The position numbers were made by a program, and so were the translations under genes. Source: Aquimarina sp. TRL1 (GTDB lineage: Bacteria > Bacteroidota > Bacteroidia > Flavobacteriales > Flavobacteriaceae). Taken from it: DNA of 64,000 nt. The stretch is taken from the NCBI RefSeq assembly GCF_013365535.1, contig NZ_CP053590.1, positions 3,028,501 through 3,092,500 on the forward strand. The letters run 5' to 3'. Positions 7,961 to 19,209 of the stretch are shown in pieces (position 1 is the first letter of the stretch; each line of letters begins with the position of its first letter). The notes beneath the pieces are model-generated. The model saw only the letters and a program-made list of their open reading frames with translations. It had not been told where the DNA came from and made no database searches.

Positions 7961-8398
7961 ATGGCTAAAGAATTAAGTAAGGTAGTAAAACTACAAGTTC
8001 GTGGAGGTGCTGCTAATCCTTCTCCTCCTGTTGGACCTGCTTTAGGTGCTGCCGGAGTAAATATCATGGAATTCTGTAAGCAATTCAATGGTAGAACACA
8101 GGATAAAGCTGGAAAAGTATTGCCAGTGGTTATTAGTGTTTATAAGGATAAGTCGTTTGACTTTGTTATAAAGACTCCACCAGCAGCTGTTCAAATATTG
8201 GAAGCAGCTAAACAGAAAAAAGGTTCAGGAGAGCCTAATCGTAAAAAAGTAGCTAGTGTTACTTGGGATCAAGTTCGTGCGATTGCAGAAGATAAAATGC
8301 AGGATCTTAATGCATTTACTATAGAGTCTGCAATGAAAATGATTGCCGGAACAGCTCGCTCTATGGGTGTAACTGTTAAAGGTGACGCACCATTTTAA
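7961..8398 (+). CDS. rplK: 50S ribosomal protein uL11
   Basis: Part of the GTPase-associated stalk base. The 145 residues have the normal length, with the proline-rich [28 protein letters not shown] segment typical of L11 near the N-terminus and a C-terminal rRNA-binding domain. First gene after the candidate L1-controlled leader, 18 bases before rplA. Confidence 0.97.
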   Translation: MAKELSKVVKLQVRGGAANPSPPVGPALGAAGVNIMEFCKQFNGRTQDKAGKVLPVVISVYKDKSFDFVIKTPPAAVQILEAAKQKKGSGEPNRKKVASVTWDQVRAIAEDKMQDLNAFTIESAMKMIAGTARSMGVTVKGDAPF

Positions 8399-8416
8399 TC
8401 ATTAAACGTTTATAAA

Positions 8417-9112
8417 ATGGCTAAAGTAACTAAAAAACAAAAAGAAGCACGTGCTAAGGTTGATAAGAATAAAGCTTACACGTTAGAGGAAGCTTCTTCT
8501 TTAGTAAAAGAAATAACAAATGTAAATTTTGATGCTTCTGTAGATCTAGCTGTTCGTTTGAACGTTGATCCACGTAAAGCGAATCAAATGGTACGTGGGG
8601 TAGTAACATTACCACATGGAACAGGTAAGGATGTTAAAGTATTAGCATTAGTTACTCCTGATAAAGAAGCTGAAGCAAAAGAGGCAGGAGCTGACTTTGT
8701 AGGGCTTGATGAGTACTTAGATAAGATCAAAGGAGGATGGACTGATGTTGATGTAATTATCACAATGCCTAGTGTTATGGGTAAATTAGGACCTTTAGGA
8801 AGAATCTTAGGACCTAGAGGATTGATGCCTAACCCAAAGACTGGAACAGTAACAATGGATGTAGCAAAAGCTGTTTCTGACGTAAAAGCTGGTAAGATCG
8901 ATTTTAAAGTTGATAAAACAGGAATCGTTCACGCTTCTATCGGAAAAGCATCTTTTGATTCGAATAAATTAGCTGGAAATGCTAAGGAATTATTAACAAC
9001 ATTAGTAAAGTTAAAGCCTCAGGCAGCAAAAGGAGTATATATTAAGTCTATATATATGTCTTCTACAATGAGTCCTGGAGTAGAAGTAGATTCTAAAAAC
9101 TTTGCTGGGTAA
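8417..9112 (+). CDS. rplA: 50S ribosomal protein uL1
   Basis: L1-stalk protein of 231 residues, with the conserved [18 protein letters not shown] region (around 118-136). Besides its ribosomal role it is the usual translational repressor of rplKA. It lies 15 bases before rplJ, so no separate long L10-type leader fits between them. Confidence 0.97.
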   Translation: MAKVTKKQKEARAKVDKNKAYTLEEASSLVKEITNVNFDASVDLAVRLNVDPRKANQMVRGVVTLPHGTGKDVKVLALVTPDKEAEAKEAGADFVGLDEYLDKIKGGWTDVDVIITMPSVMGKLGPLGRILGPRGLMPNPKTGTVTMDVAKAVSDVKAGKIDFKVDKTGIVHASIGKASFDSNKLAGNAKELLTTLVKLKPQAAKGVYIKSIYMSSTMSPGVEVDSKNFAG

Positions 9113-9127
9113 TTAAGATAAACGATT

Positions 9128-9649
9128 ATGACTAGAGAAGAAAAATCACAAGTTATTGAAGACTTAACTGCTCAGTTAGCTGATAATTCTAACATCTATT
9201 TAGCTGATATATCAGGTCTTGATGCAGGAACAACTTCAAACTTACGTAGAGCTTGTTTTAAAGCAAATGTATCACTAGCAGTGGTAAAGAATACTCTATT
9301 AGCAAAAGCTATGGAGAATTCAGATAAGGATTTCGGAGAATTACCAAATGTATTAAAAGGTAATACTTCAATTATGTTCTCAGAAACTGGGAATGCACCA
9401 GCCAAGGTAATTAAAGAATTTCGTAAGAAATCAGAAAAGCCTTTATTAAAAGGAGCCTTTGTAGAAGAAGCAATATTTGTAGGTGACGAAAGCTTAGAGA
9501 CCTTAGTTAACATTAAGTCTAAAGAAGAAGTTATCGGAGATATTATTGGCTTACTACAGTCACCTGCTAAGAACGTAGTATCTGCGTTGAAGTCAGGAGG
9601 AGGAAAAATAGCTGGTATCCTTAAAACATTATCCGAGAAAGAAGGATAA
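9128..9649 (+). CDS. rplJ: 50S ribosomal protein uL10
   Basis: Stalk protein that anchors L7/L12 dimers. The 173 residues include an N-terminal rRNA-binding domain (MTREEKSQVIEDLTAQL) and a C-terminal helix that binds L12. Same transcript as rplKA; 67 bases separate it from rplL. Confidence 0.96.
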   Translation: MTREEKSQVIEDLTAQLADNSNIYLADISGLDAGTTSNLRRACFKANVSLAVVKNTLLAKAMENSDKDFGELPNVLKGNTSIMFSETGNAPAKVIKEFRKKSEKPLLKGAFVEEAIFVGDESLETLVNIKSKEEVIGDIIGLLQSPAKNVVSALKSGGGKIAGILKTLSEKEG

Positions 9650-9716
9650 TCATAATGTGTACGCACTTTTAACAAATTATATTTCAAATTAAAATTATTA
9701 TTTAAAACGATAGAAA

Positions 9717-10091
9717 ATGGCAGATTTAAAAGAATTCGCAGAACAATTAGTTAACTTAACAGTAAAAGAAGTTAATGAATTAGCTGATATATTAAAAGAA
9801 GAATATGGTATCGAGCCTGCTGCTGCTGCTGTAGCTGTAGCTGGAGGAGCTGCTGGTGGTGGAGAAGCTGCTGAGGAGAAAACAGAATTTGATGTTATCC
9901 TTAAAGCTGCAGGTGGATCTAAATTAGCTGTTGTAAAACTTGTAAAAGATTTAACAGGATTAGGTCTTAAAGATGCTAAAGAATTAGTAGATGGTGCTCC
10001 TAAAGCAGTAAAAGAAGGAGTAGCTAAAGACGAAGCAGAAGCTCTTAAAACTCAATTAGAAGAGGCTGGAGCTGAAGTTGAGCTTAAGTAA
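9717..10091 (+). CDS. rplL: 50S ribosomal protein bL12
   Basis: Acidic stalk protein of 124 residues that recruits translational GTPases. N-terminal dimerisation helix, Ala/Gly-rich hinge ([18 protein letters not shown], about 34-52) and the C-terminal domain [23 protein letters not shown]. Followed by a strong hairpin before rpoB. Confidence 0.97.
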   Translation: MADLKEFAEQLVNLTVKEVNELADILKEEYGIEPAAAAVAVAGGAAGGGEAAEEKTEFDVILKAAGGSKLAVVKLVKDLTGLGLKDAKELVDGAPKAVKEGVAKDEAEALKTQLEEAGAEVELK

Positions 10092-10113
10092 GCTTACCAT
10101 AGTTCAAAATATA

Positions 10114-10151
10114 GGTTTAGACCTGGAGATTATTTCTCTAAGGTCTAAACC
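10114..10151 (+). promoter_or_regulatory. rplL-rpoB attenuator-like hairpin
   Basis: GGTTTAGACC (10114-10123) and GGTCTAAACC (10142-10151) form a perfect 10-bp stem, with a smaller GAGA/TCTC pairing inside, followed by only ATTTT. It sits where many bacteria have an attenuator or processing site that lowers rpoBC expression relative to the ribosomal proteins. Confidence 0.6.
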
Positions 10152-10226
10152 ATTTTGCGTATATAAGTAATAAGTCTTATTAAATCGCATCATTTTTTAA
10201 AGTTTTAATTTAAATTCCGTCCATTG

Positions 10227-13200
10227 ATGTTAGCAACACAAACTGAAAGATTGAATTTCTCTTCTGTAAAGAATAGACCTGAATATCCAGACTTTCTTGA
10301 TATTCAGATAAAATCATTTCAGGATTTCTTTCAACTAGAAACGAAGTCTGAAGAAAGAGGAAGCGAAGGTCTGTATAATACCTTCATGGAGAATTTTCCG
10401 ATTACAGATACACGTAATCAATTTGTATTAGAGTTTATAGATTACTTCGTAGATCCTCCAAGATATGATCTTCAAGAATGTATAGAAAGAGGGTTAACAT
10501 ATAGTGTTCCCCTAAAAGCGAGATTAAAGCTTTTTTGTACCGACCCGGAACACGAAGATTTTGAAACCATAGTGCAGGATGTATATTTGGGAACGATCCC
10601 CTATATGACACCAAGTGGTACTTTCTGTATCAATGGAGCCGAGCGTGTTGTAGTGTCACAGTTACACCGATCTCCTGGTGTATTCTTTGGACAATCATTC
10701 CACGCCAATGGAACAAAGCTGTATTCTGCCAGAGTAATTCCTTTTAAAGGATCCTGGATAGAATTCGCTACAGATATCAATAGTGTGATGTATGCATATA
10801 TTGATAGAAAGAAAAAATTACCGGTAACAACACTTTTCCGTGCTATTGGATTCGAGCGCGATAAAGATATTTTAGAAATTTTTGATCTTGCAGAAGAGGT
10901 GAAAGTTTCTAAATCCGGATTGAAGAAAGTTTTAGGACGTAAATTAGCCGCACGTGTATTGAATACATGGCATGAAGATTTCGTAGATGAAGATACCGGA
11001 GAGGTAGTATCAATCGAAAGAAATGAAATTGTATTGGATCGTGATACGATCTTAGACAAGGATCATTTGGATGAGATTGTAGACTCTGGTGCTAAAACAA
11101 TCTTATTACATAAAGAAGATAATCAAAAAGGAGATTATGCAATTATTCATAATACCCTTCAGAAAGATCCTACCAATTCTGAAAAAGAAGCAGTAGAACA
11201 CATATATAGACAATTACGTAACGCTGAACCGCCTGATGAGGAAACCGCAAGAGGGATCATCGATAAGTTGTTCTTCTCTGATCAGCGATATAACCTAGGA
11301 GAGGTAGGTCGTTACAGAATGAATAAAAAATTAGGGTTGGATATCGAAATGGATAAGCAGGTACTTACCAAAGAAGATATCATAACTATTATAAAATACT
11401 TGATTGAGTTAATTAACTCTAAAGCAGAGATTGATGATATTGATCACCTTTCTAACCGTCGTGTTAGAACAGTAGGAGAGCAGTTGTCTCAGCAATTCGG
11501 AGTTGGATTGGCAAGAATGGCGCGTACTATCCGAGAGCGTATGAACGTTCGTGATAACGAAGTCTTTACTCCAATCGATTTGATTAATGCCAAAACATTA
11601 TCATCTGTAATTAACTCTTTCTTCGGAACAAATCAGCTGTCTCAGTTTATGGATCAAACAAATCCATTAGCAGAGATCACACATAAACGTCGATTATCAG
11701 CGTTAGGACCTGGTGGATTATCAAGAGAACGAGCAGGATTTGAGGTTCGTGACGTTCACTATACACACTATGGTCGTTTATGTCCTATTGAAACGCCAGA
11801 AGGACCAAATATTGGATTGATATCTTCATTATCAGTATTTGCAAAGGTGAATTCGATGGGATTCCTGGAAACCCCTTATAGAAAGGTAACTGAAGGGAAA
11901 GTGGATCTAAAAGAGTTTAGATACCTAAGTGCTGAAGAAGAAGAAGAAAAATTAATAGCGCAAGCCAATATACCATTAGAAGAAGATGGAACAATTGCTT
12001 CTGATAAGGTAATTGCACGTATGGAAGGTGACTTCCCGGTAGTTGATCCGGAAAGTGTAAACTATGCCGATGTAGCACCAAATCAGATTGCTTCTATTTC
12101 AGCGTCTCTAATTCCTTTCTTGGAGCATGATGATGCGAACCGTGCCTTGATGGGATCAAACATGATGCGTCAGGCAGTACCATTATTAAGAGTACAGGCA
12201 CCAATTGTAGGAACAGGATTAGAAAGACAGGTGGCTTCCGATTCCCGTGTATTGATTAATGCAGAAGGAAACGGAGAAGTAGAGTATGTAGATGCTAATA
12301 AGATAACGATTAAGTATGATAGAACTGATCAACAGCGAATGGTAAGCTTTGATGGAGATTCTAAAACATATAATCTTATCAAATTCCGTAAGACTAACCA
12401 GGGAACTTGTATTAACCTTAAACCTATCGTAAGAGTAGGTGACAGAGTAAACAAAGGACAGGTATTGTGTCAGGGGTATGCTACAGAAAATGGAGAACTT
12501 GCTTTAGGTAGAAACATGAAAGTAGCCTTTATGCCTTGGAAAGGGTATAACTTTGAGGATGCGATTGTGATTTCTGAAAAAGTAGTAAGAGAAGATATTT
12601 TTACTTCTATTCATATTGACGAATACTCACTGGAAGTTAGAGATACGAAACTTGGTAACGAAGAATTAACCAATGATATTCCAAACGTATCCGAAGATGC
12701 AACTAAGGATCTGGATGAAAATGGAATGATCAGAGTGGGTGCAGAAGTAAAACCTGGAGACATTCTGATTGGTAAAATTACACCAAAAGGAGAAAGTGAT
12801 CCGACACCAGAAGAAAAACTACTTAGAGCTATATTCGGGGATAAGGCTGGAGACGTTAAAGATGCTTCATTAAAAGCTTCTCCTTCTTTACACGGAGTAG
12901 TAATTGATAAGAAGTTATTCGCCAGAGTAATTAAAGATAAGCGTAAACGTTCTCAGGATAAAGAAGATATTTCTATCTTAGAACGATCGTATGATGCAAA
13001 ATTTGCATTGCTAAAAGACGAACTTGTAGAAAAGTTATTCCTTATCATAGGAGGAAAAACTTCTCAGGGAGTTATGAATGATCTTGGAGAAGAAGTGTTG
13101 CCAAAAGGAAAGAAGTATACTCAGAAAATGCTGAATAGTATTGATGATTATACACACTTGACAAAAGGGACATGGACTACTGATGATGAGTTAAATTCAT

Positions 13201-14036
13201 TAGTTGCAGATCTGTTGCATAACTATAAGATCAAAGAAAACGATTTACAAGGGAACTTAAGAAGAGAGAAATTTACAATTTCAGTAGGAGATGAACTTCC
13301 TTCAGGAATTATAAAGCTTGCTAAAGTTTATATCGCGAAGAAGCGTAAACTGAAAGTGGGAGATAAAATGGCAGGACGTCACGGTAACAAAGGTATTGTG
13401 GCACGTATTGTTAGAGAAGAAGATATGCCATTCTTGGAAGACGGGACACCAGTGGATATTGTATTGAATCCATTAGGGGTACCATCACGTATGAATATCG
13501 GTCAGATTTATGAAACAGTATTAGGTTGGGCTGGACAAAAATTAGGTAGAACATATGGTACACCTATTTTTGATGGAGCTTCTCTGGATGAGATTAATAA
13601 ATTTACTGATGAAGCTGGAATTCCAAGATTCGGTCATACCTATCTTTTCGATGGAGGTACAGGAGATCGTTTCGATCAGCCAGCAACGGTAGGAGTAATC
13701 TACATGCTGAAACTAGGACACATGGTTGATGATAAGATGCATGCACGTTCTATTGGACCATACTCATTGATTACGCAGCAACCATTAGGAGGTAAAGCTC
13801 AGTTTGGAGGACAGCGTTTTGGAGAAATGGAAGTTTGGGCATTAGAAGCATACGGAGCTTCTAGTACACTTCGTGAAATATTGACGGTAAAATCTGATGA
13901 TGTAATTGGAAGAGCAAAAACATACGAAAGTATTGTGAAAGGGGAACCAATGCCAGAACCTGGATTACCAGAATCCTTTAATGTATTAATGCATGAATTA
14001 AAAGGACTGGGACTGGATATCAGATTAGAAGAATAG
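10227..14036 (+). CDS. rpoB: RNA polymerase beta subunit
   Basis: Catalytic subunit of RNA polymerase with 1269 residues, the usual Bacteroidota length. The rifampicin-binding region (about residues 460-510, including [11 protein letters not shown] and [14 protein letters not shown]) has the wild-type drug-sensitive residues. The C-terminal region contains [15 protein letters not shown]. The ATG at 10227 is preferred to the TTG one codon earlier. The gene begins 75 bases after the attenuator-like hairpin and is separated from rpoC by a 99-base spacer containing another strong stem. Confidence 0.98.
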   Translation: MLATQTERLNFSSVKNRPEYPDFLDIQIKSFQDFFQLETKSEERGSEGLYNTFMENFPITDTRNQFVLEFIDYFVDPPRYDLQECIERGLTYSVPLKARLKLFCTDPEHEDFETIVQDVYLGTIPYMTPSGTFCINGAERVVVSQLHRSPGVFFGQSFHANGTKLYSARVIPFKGSWIEFATDINSVMYAYIDRKKKLPVTTLFRAIGFERDKDILEIFDLAEEVKVSKSGLKKVLGRKLAARVLNTWHEDFVDEDTGEVVSIERNEIVLDRDTILDKDHLDEIVDSGAKTILLHKEDNQKGDYAIIHNTLQKDPTNSEKEAVEHIYRQLRNAEPPDEETARGIIDKLFFSDQRYNLGEVGRYRMNKKLGLDIEMDKQVLTKEDIITIIKYLIELINSKAEIDDIDHLSNRRVRTVGEQLSQQFGVGLARMARTIRERMNVRDNEVFTPIDLINAKTLSSVINSFFGTNQLSQFMDQTNPLAEITHKRRLSALGPGGLSRERAGFEVRDVHYTHYGRLCPIETPEGPNIGLISSLSVFAKVNSMGFLETPYRKVTEGKVDLKEFRYLSAEEEEEKLIAQANIPLEEDGTIASDKVIARMEGDFPVVDPESVNYADVAPNQIASISASLIPFLEHDDANRALMGSNMMRQAVPLLRVQAPIVGTGLERQVASDSRVLINAEGNGEVEYVDANKITIKYDRTDQQRMVSFDGDSKTYNLIKFRKTNQGTCINLKPIVRVGDRVNKGQVLCQGYATENGELALGRNMKVAFMPWKGYNFEDAIVISEKVVREDIFTSIHIDEYSLEVRDTKLGNEELTNDIPNVSEDATKDLDENGMIRVGAEVKPGDILIGKITPKGESDPTPEEKLLRAIFGDKAGDVKDASLKASPSLHGVVIDKKLFARVIKDKRKRSQDKEDISILERSYDAKFALLKDELVEKLFLIIGGKTSQGVMNDLGEEVLPKGKKYTQKMLNSIDDYTHLTKGTWTTDDELNSLVADLLHNYKIKENDLQGNLRREKFTISVGDELPSGIIKLAKVYIAKKRKLKVGDKMAGRHGNKGIVARIVREEDMPFLEDGTPVDIVLNPLGVPSRMNIGQIYETVLGWAGQKLGRTYGTPIFDGASLDEINKFTDEAGIPRFGHTYLFDGGTGDRFDQPATVGVIYMLKLGHMVDDKMHARSIGPYSLITQQPLGGKAQFGGQRFGEMEVWALEAYGASSTLREILTVKSDDVIGRAKTYESIVKGEPMPEPGLPESFNVLMHELKGLGLDIRLEE

Positions 14037-14045
14037 TGAAAAATA

Positions 14046-14080
14046 ACAGTCTTACTTATAGAAGTAATAAGTAAGACTGT
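14046..14080 (+). promoter_or_regulatory. Perfect 14-bp hairpin between rpoB and rpoC
   Basis: Arms 14046-14059 (ACAGTCTTACTTAT) and 14067-14080 (ATAAGTAAGACTGT) pair perfectly around a 7-base loop. No T run follows, so it is not a classical terminator; an RNase III-like processing site or partial attenuator is more likely. Confidence 0.6.
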
Positions 14081-14135
14081 ATTCATCGTACTATTCAATA
14101 TTTAAAATACAATAATTCTTAAGGTACCATATATT

Positions 14136-17100
14136 ATGGCAAGAAATAATGATAAGAATGCAGTAAAGAGATTTAATAAAATCTCTATAGGATTAGCCTC
14201 TCCAGAATCTATATTGGCACAATCAAATGGAGAAGTTTTAAAGCCTGAAACTATTAATTATCGTACACATAAACCAGAACGTGATGGTTTATTTTGTGAG
14301 CGTATTTTTGGTCCTGTAAAGGACTTCGAATGTGCTTGCGGTAAATATAAAAGAATTCGTTACAAAGGGATTGTTTGTGACCGATGTGGAGTAGAAGTAA
14401 CGGAGAAAAAAGTAAGAAGAGATAGAGTAGGACATATTAACTTAGTAGTCCCTGTAGCTCATATTTGGTATTTCCGTTCATTACCAAACAAAATTGGATA
14501 CTTGTTAGGACTTCCTTCTAAGAAACTGGATATGATAATCTACTACGAACGTTATGTAGTTATCCAGCCAGGAATTGCTAAGAATGAAGAAGGGGAGCCT
14601 GTACAAAAGATGGACTTCTTAACAGAAGAAGAATATCTAAATATATTAGACAGCTTACCGCAAGAAAATTTATACCTGGATGATACTGATCCAAATAAAT
14701 TTATTGCAAAAATGGGAGCTGAATGTCTTATAGAGATATTAAAGCGAATCGATTTGGATGCGCTTTCGTATGAGCTGAGACACAAAGCAAATAATGAAAC
14801 ATCAAAGCAACGTAAGACTGAAGCACTAAAAAGACTTCAGGTTGTAGAATCATTACGAGAAGCAAATAAGAATAGAGAGAATAGACCAGAATGGATGATT
14901 CTCAAAGTGATTCCTGTAATTCCGCCAGAATTACGTCCGTTGGTACCATTGGATGGAGGAAGGTTCGCTACTTCTGATTTGAATGATTTATATCGTAGAG
15001 TAATTATACGAAACAACCGTTTGAAGCGATTGATGGAGATAAAAGCTCCAGAGGTTATCTTGCGTAATGAAAAGCGTATGTTACAGGAATCTGTAGATTC
15101 GTTATTCGATAACACAAGAAAAGCTTCAGCAGTAAAAACAGATTCGAACAGACCTTTAAAGTCACTTTCAGATTCTTTAAAAGGAAAACAAGGACGTTTC
15201 CGCCAGAACTTATTAGGTAAACGTGTGGATTATTCTGCTCGTTCTGTAATTGTTGTAGGACCGGAATTAAAGCTATTCGAATGTGGATTGCCTAAAAATA
15301 TGGCAGCAGAGTTATACAAGCCTTTTGTTATCAGAAAGCTGATAGAAAGAGGAATTGTAAAGACTGTAAAATCTGCTAAAAAGATTATTGATAAAAAAGA
15401 GCCGGTAGTATGGGATATTCTAGAAAATGTACTAAAAGGACATCCGGTATTACTAAACCGTGCTCCGACACTTCACCGTTTAGGTATTCAAGCATTCCAG
15501 CCAAAACTAATAGAAGGTAAAGCTATTCAGTTACACCCATTAGTATGTACGGCATTTAATGCCGATTTTGATGGGGATCAGATGGCGGTTCACTTACCAT
15601 TAGGACCAGAAGCTATTCTGGAAGCACAATTGTTAATGTTAGCTTCTCATAATATTCTGAATCCGGCAAATGGTTCTCCGGTAACAGTACCTTCACAGGA
15701 TATGGTGCTTGGGTTGTACTATATGACAAAACCTCGTAAGTCAACCGACGAATTGGAAATAAAAGGAGAAGGGTTAACCTTCTACTCTCCAGAAGAAGTG
15801 ATTATTGCTTATAATGAGAAAAAATTAAATATTAATGCCAACATTAAAATCAAGGCTCTTGATTTTAATGAAGAAGGAGAATTAGTTCCTCAGATAATTG
15901 AAACGACTACTGGTAGGGTACTGTTTAATATGAAAGTACCTAAGAAAGCAGGTTTCATCAATGAGGTATTAACTAAGAAGTCACTTAGAGATATTATCGG
16001 ACGTATTCTTAGTTTAACTAGTGTTCCTGAAACAGCGGCATTCTTAGATGAAATTAAAACATTAGGATTTAATTTCGCATTTAGAGGAGGGTTATCCTTT
16101 AGTTTGGGAGATATTATTATCCCAAAAGAGAAGCATACGATGATTGCAGATGCTAATGGTAAAGTAGATGATATCGTAGCAAACTATAACATGGGATTAA
16201 TAACCAATAACGAACGTTATAATCAGGTTATTGATATATGGACATCGACAAATGCTCAGTTGACAGAGTTATCGATGAAGAGAATTCGAGAAGATCAACA
16301 AGGATTCAATTCTGTGTATATGATGCTTGACTCCGGAGCGAGGGGGTCTAAAGAGCAGATTCGTCAGTTAACCGGAATGCGTGGATTGATGGCTAAGCCT
16401 AAGAAATCTAACTCTGCCGGAGGTGAAATTATTGAAAACCCGATTCTTTCTAACTTTAAAGAAGGGTTATCGATCTTAGAATACTTTATCTCTACTCACG
16501 GAGCTCGTAAAGGACTAGCGGATACGGCATTGAAAACTGCCGATGCAGGATACCTTACAAGACGTTTGGTAGATGTAGCACAAGATGTAATTATTAACAT
16601 TGAAGATTGTGGTACATTACGAGGAGTTGAAGTATCAGCATTGAAGAAAAATGAAGAAATAATTGAACCATTAGGCGCACGTATTGTCGGACGTACTTCA
16701 TTAGTGGATGTAATTAATCCGTTGACACAGGAAGTTATCGTTGAAGGAGGAGAAGAAATCGATGATAAGATCGCTAAGAGAATAGAAGAATCTCCTGTAG
16801 AATCAGTAGAAGTACGATCAGCATTGACATGTGAGGCAAAACGCGGAATATGTGTGAAATGTTATGGGCGTAACCTTGCTACCGGAAAAACAGTTCAGCG
16901 AGGAGAAGCGGTAGGAGTTGTTGCTGCACAATCCATTGGAGAACCAGGAACACAGCTTACACTTCGTACTTTCCACGTAGGAGGTATTGCAGGAAACATT
17001 TCCGAAGAAAACCAATTAAAATCTAAGTTCGCTGGTAAGGTGGAAATAGAAGAATTGAAATTGGTAAAAGGAGAAGATCCAGAAGGAAATGAAATTGATG

Positions 17101-18437
17101 TAGTAATTTCTCGTACTTCAGAAATTAAGATAATAGACCCTAAAACTAAAATTACGTTAAGTACGAACCTTATTCCTTACGGTTCTCAATTAATGATTCA
17201 GAATGGAGATACAATTACCAAAGATCAGGTGATTTGCCAGTGGGATCCATATAATGGAGTGGTTATTTCTGAATTTGCAGGGAAAGTTCGTTATGAAAAT
17301 ATCGAGCAAGGAATTACTTATCAGGTAGAAATAGATGAACAAACAGGTTTCCAGGAAAAAGTAATTTCAGAATCAAGAGATAAGAAGAAAATCCCAACGT
17401 TACAGATTTTAGGGAAAGGAGATGAAGTACTACGATCGTACAACTTACCTGTAGGTGCCCACCTTATGGTAGAAGATAATGAGAAGATCAGAGTAGGAAA
17501 GATCCTAGTGAAGATTCCTAGAAAGTCTGCTAAGGCAGGGGATATTACAGGAGGTCTGCCAAGAGTAACAGAATTATTCGAAGCACGTAATCCTTCAAAC
17601 CCAGCAGTAGTAAGTGAAATCGATGGAGTTGTTTCTTTTGGAAAGATAAAACGTGGTAACCGAGAGATTATCGTAGAATCTAAAATAGGAGAAATAAAGA
17701 AATACCTTGTTAAGTTATCGAATCAGATTCTGGTACAAGAGAATGATTTCGTAAGAGCAGGAATGCCGTTATCAGATGGATCAGTTACTCCAGAGGATAT
17801 CCTTAAGATCAAAGGACCTTCTGCTGTACAGCAGTACCTTGTAAACGAAGTACAGGAAGTATACCGATTACAAGGAGTGAAGATCAATGATAAACACTTT
17901 GAGGTAGTGGTACGTCAGATGATGCGTAAGGTTAGAATTGTAGATCCGGGAGATACTATATTCCTAGAGAATCAATTAGTTCACAAATCTGATTTTATAG
18001 AAGAAAACGATCAAATCTTCGGAATGAAGGTGGTAGAAGATGCAGGAGATAGTGAGTTATTAAAACCTGGTCAGATCGTTACTCCTAGAGAATTAAGAGA
18101 TGAGAATTCTGTGTTGAGAAGAGAGGATAAGAATTTAGCAACTGCTAGAGATGTAACCCCTGCAACAGCAACACCTATCTTACAAGGAATTACCAGAGCG
18201 TCTCTACAAACAAAATCATTTATATCAGCAGCCTCATTCCAGGAAACTACAAAAGTACTGAATGAAGCAGCCGTAAGTGGAAAAGTAGATAGCTTAGAAG
18301 GTCTTAAAGAAAATGTAATTGTTGGACATAGAATACCAGCAGGTACAGGAATGAGAGATTATGAAAGCATCATAGTAGGATCTAAAGAAGAGTTCGAAGA
18401 TAGAATGGAACAAAAACAAGAAGTAAATTTTAACTAA
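14136..18437 (+). CDS. rpoC: RNA polymerase beta' subunit
   Basis: Catalytic subunit of 1433 residues. Seen in order: N-terminal zinc ribbon ([20 protein letters not shown]), the catalytic Mg2+ motif NADFDGDQM at about residues 475-483, the trigger-loop/bridge-helix region, the second Zn cluster ([15 protein letters not shown], around 895-910), and the C-terminal jaw and SBHM regions. No insertion or truncation was seen. It ends with a strong terminator 8 bases after its stop. Confidence 0.98.
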   Translation: MARNNDKNAVKRFNKISIGLASPESILAQSNGEVLKPETINYRTHKPERDGLFCERIFGPVKDFECACGKYKRIRYKGIVCDRCGVEVTEKKVRRDRVGHINLVVPVAHIWYFRSLPNKIGYLLGLPSKKLDMIIYYERYVVIQPGIAKNEEGEPVQKMDFLTEEEYLNILDSLPQENLYLDDTDPNKFIAKMGAECLIEILKRIDLDALSYELRHKANNETSKQRKTEALKRLQVVESLREANKNRENRPEWMILKVIPVIPPELRPLVPLDGGRFATSDLNDLYRRVIIRNNRLKRLMEIKAPEVILRNEKRMLQESVDSLFDNTRKASAVKTDSNRPLKSLSDSLKGKQGRFRQNLLGKRVDYSARSVIVVGPELKLFECGLPKNMAAELYKPFVIRKLIERGIVKTVKSAKKIIDKKEPVVWDILENVLKGHPVLLNRAPTLHRLGIQAFQPKLIEGKAIQLHPLVCTAFNADFDGDQMAVHLPLGPEAILEAQLLMLASHNILNPANGSPVTVPSQDMVLGLYYMTKPRKSTDELEIKGEGLTFYSPEEVIIAYNEKKLNINANIKIKALDFNEEGELVPQIIETTTGRVLFNMKVPKKAGFINEVLTKKSLRDIIGRILSLTSVPETAAFLDEIKTLGFNFAFRGGLSFSLGDIIIPKEKHTMIADANGKVDDIVANYNMGLITNNERYNQVIDIWTSTNAQLTELSMKRIREDQQGFNSVYMMLDSGARGSKEQIRQLTGMRGLMAKPKKSNSAGGEIIENPILSNFKEGLSILEYFISTHGARKGLADTALKTADAGYLTRRLVDVAQDVIINIEDCGTLRGVEVSALKKNEEIIEPLGARIVGRTSLVDVINPLTQEVIVEGGEEIDDKIAKRIEESPVESVEVRSALTCEAKRGICVKCYGRNLATGKTVQRGEAVGVVAAQSIGEPGTQLTLRTFHVGGIAGNISEENQLKSKFAGKVEIEELKLVKGEDPEGNEIDVVISRTSEIKIIDPKTKITLSTNLIPYGSQLMIQNGDTITKDQVICQWDPYNGVVISEFAGKVRYENIEQGITYQVEIDEQTGFQEKVISESRDKKKIPTLQILGKGDEVLRSYNLPVGAHLMVEDNEKIRVGKILVKIPRKSAKAGDITGGLPRVTELFEARNPSNPAVVSEIDGVVSFGKIKRGNREIIVESKIGEIKKYLVKLSNQILVQENDFVRAGMPLSDGSVTPEDILKIKGPSAVQQYLVNEVQEVYRLQGVKINDKHFEVVVRQMMRKVRIVDPGDTIFLENQLVHKSDFIEENDQIFGMKVVEDAGDSELLKPGQIVTPRELRDENSVLRREDKNLATARDVTPATATPILQGITRASLQTKSFISAASFQETTKVLNEAAVSGKVDSLEGLKENVIVGHRIPAGTGMRDYESIIVGSKEEFEDRMEQKQEVNFN

Positions 18438-18444
18438 TAGAGCG

Positions 18445-18474
18445 AAAAGCCTGCCAGACGGCAGGCTTTTTTTT
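18445..18474 (+). terminator. Terminator after rpoC
   Basis: AAAAGCCTGCC (18445-18455), loop AGAC, GGCAGGCTTTT (18460-18470), then a run of T. Classic strong intrinsic terminator. Confidence 0.92.
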
Positions 18475-18496
18475 GCTTTGCCTAAAAAAAAGATAT

Positions 18497-18805
18497 ATGT
18501 CAGATAATAAAAATCAACACCAATTAAATATCGAATTGGATGAAAATGTAGCAGATGGTACGTATAGTAACTTAGCTATAATTAATCATTCGATTTCTGA
18601 GTTTGTAGTCGATTTTGTGAATATAATGCCAGGGAGACCTAAAAGTAAAGTGAAGAGTCGAATTATTTTGACACCGCAACACGCGAAACGTTTTCTAAAA
18701 GCATTGGCTGATAATGTACAAAGGTTTGAAGAGGCACATGGAGAGATAAAAGACTACGAACAACCTCCAATTCCAATGAACTTTGGACCTACAGGACAAG
18801 CGTAA
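18497..18805 (+). CDS. DUF3467 family protein
   Basis: A 102-residue soluble protein starting MSDNKNQHQLNIELDENVADG, with the DUF3467 pattern (SEFVVDFVNIMPGRPKSKVKSRIILTPQHAKRF split over residues 35-70). The function of the family is unknown. It regularly follows rpoC in Bacteroidota. The ATG at 18497 is taken as start because upstream in-frame codons lie inside the rpoC terminator. No promoter is visible in the 22 bases between terminator and start, so it is probably expressed by read-through. Confidence 0.85.
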   Translation: MSDNKNQHQLNIELDENVADGTYSNLAIINHSISEFVVDFVNIMPGRPKSKVKSRIILTPQHAKRFLKALADNVQRFEEAHGEIKDYEQPPIPMNFGPTGQA

Positions 18806-18843
18806 TAGTTTATTTTGCTGATAATTAGTATTTTTATAGTACG

Positions 18844-19167
18844 ATGTCAGATAATACTATAAAAACATATCAGGAATTTTATCAGTTTTATTTAAAAGAA
18901 CATAAGAATAAAGTAAGTAGGATATTACATTTTGTAGGGACTTTACTCGTGTTTATTCTAGTCGTTTTAGGAGTTATTTCTCAATGGACATGGCATTGGG
19001 TGTTTGTTCCTCTTGTCGGATATGGATTTGCATGGGTAGGACATGCTTTTTTTGAAAAAAATAAACCGGCTACATTTCAATATCCTGTATGGAGCCTATT
19101 GTCAGATTTTAAACTATTTTTTGAAATCCTTTTTTGGAAAAGATCATTTAATAGTGAAGAAGATTAA
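18844..19167 (+). CDS. Mpo1-like (DUF962) membrane protein
   Basis: A 107-residue protein with two hydrophobic segments (about 28-47 and 50-66). Conserved DUF962/Mpo1 residues are present: HKNKVSRILHFVGT near the N-terminus and WVGHAFFEKNKPATF around 65-80. The yeast member Mpo1 is an Fe2+-dependent dioxygenase acting on 2-hydroxy fatty acids, and the histidines could be metal ligands, but a bacterial activity is inference. Same strand as the DUF3467 gene, 38 bases downstream. Confidence 0.75.
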   Translation: MSDNTIKTYQEFYQFYLKEHKNKVSRILHFVGTLLVFILVVLGVISQWTWHWVFVPLVGYGFAWVGHAFFEKNKPATFQYPVWSLLSDFKLFFEILFWKRSFNSEED

Positions 19168-19204
19168 AAAAAGCCGAATAATTATATAATTATTCGGCTT
19201 TTTT
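19167..19204. terminator. Bidirectional terminator between Mpo1-like gene and prfC
   Basis: GCCGAATAATTAT (19173-19185) followed directly by its complement (19186-19198), flanked by A-run and T-run on both strands; serves the two convergent genes. Confidence 0.85.
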
Positions 19205-19209
19205 CTTTT

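Noticed and set aside
10601..11059. 152-codon minus-strand frame inside rpoB, and similar antisense frames in tuf, rpoC, rplJ and nusG
   Set aside because: Shadows of highly biased codons in real genes; no domain, promoter or start context.
18473..18496. Upstream start of the DUF3467 gene
   Set aside because: It would begin inside the rpoC terminator T run.
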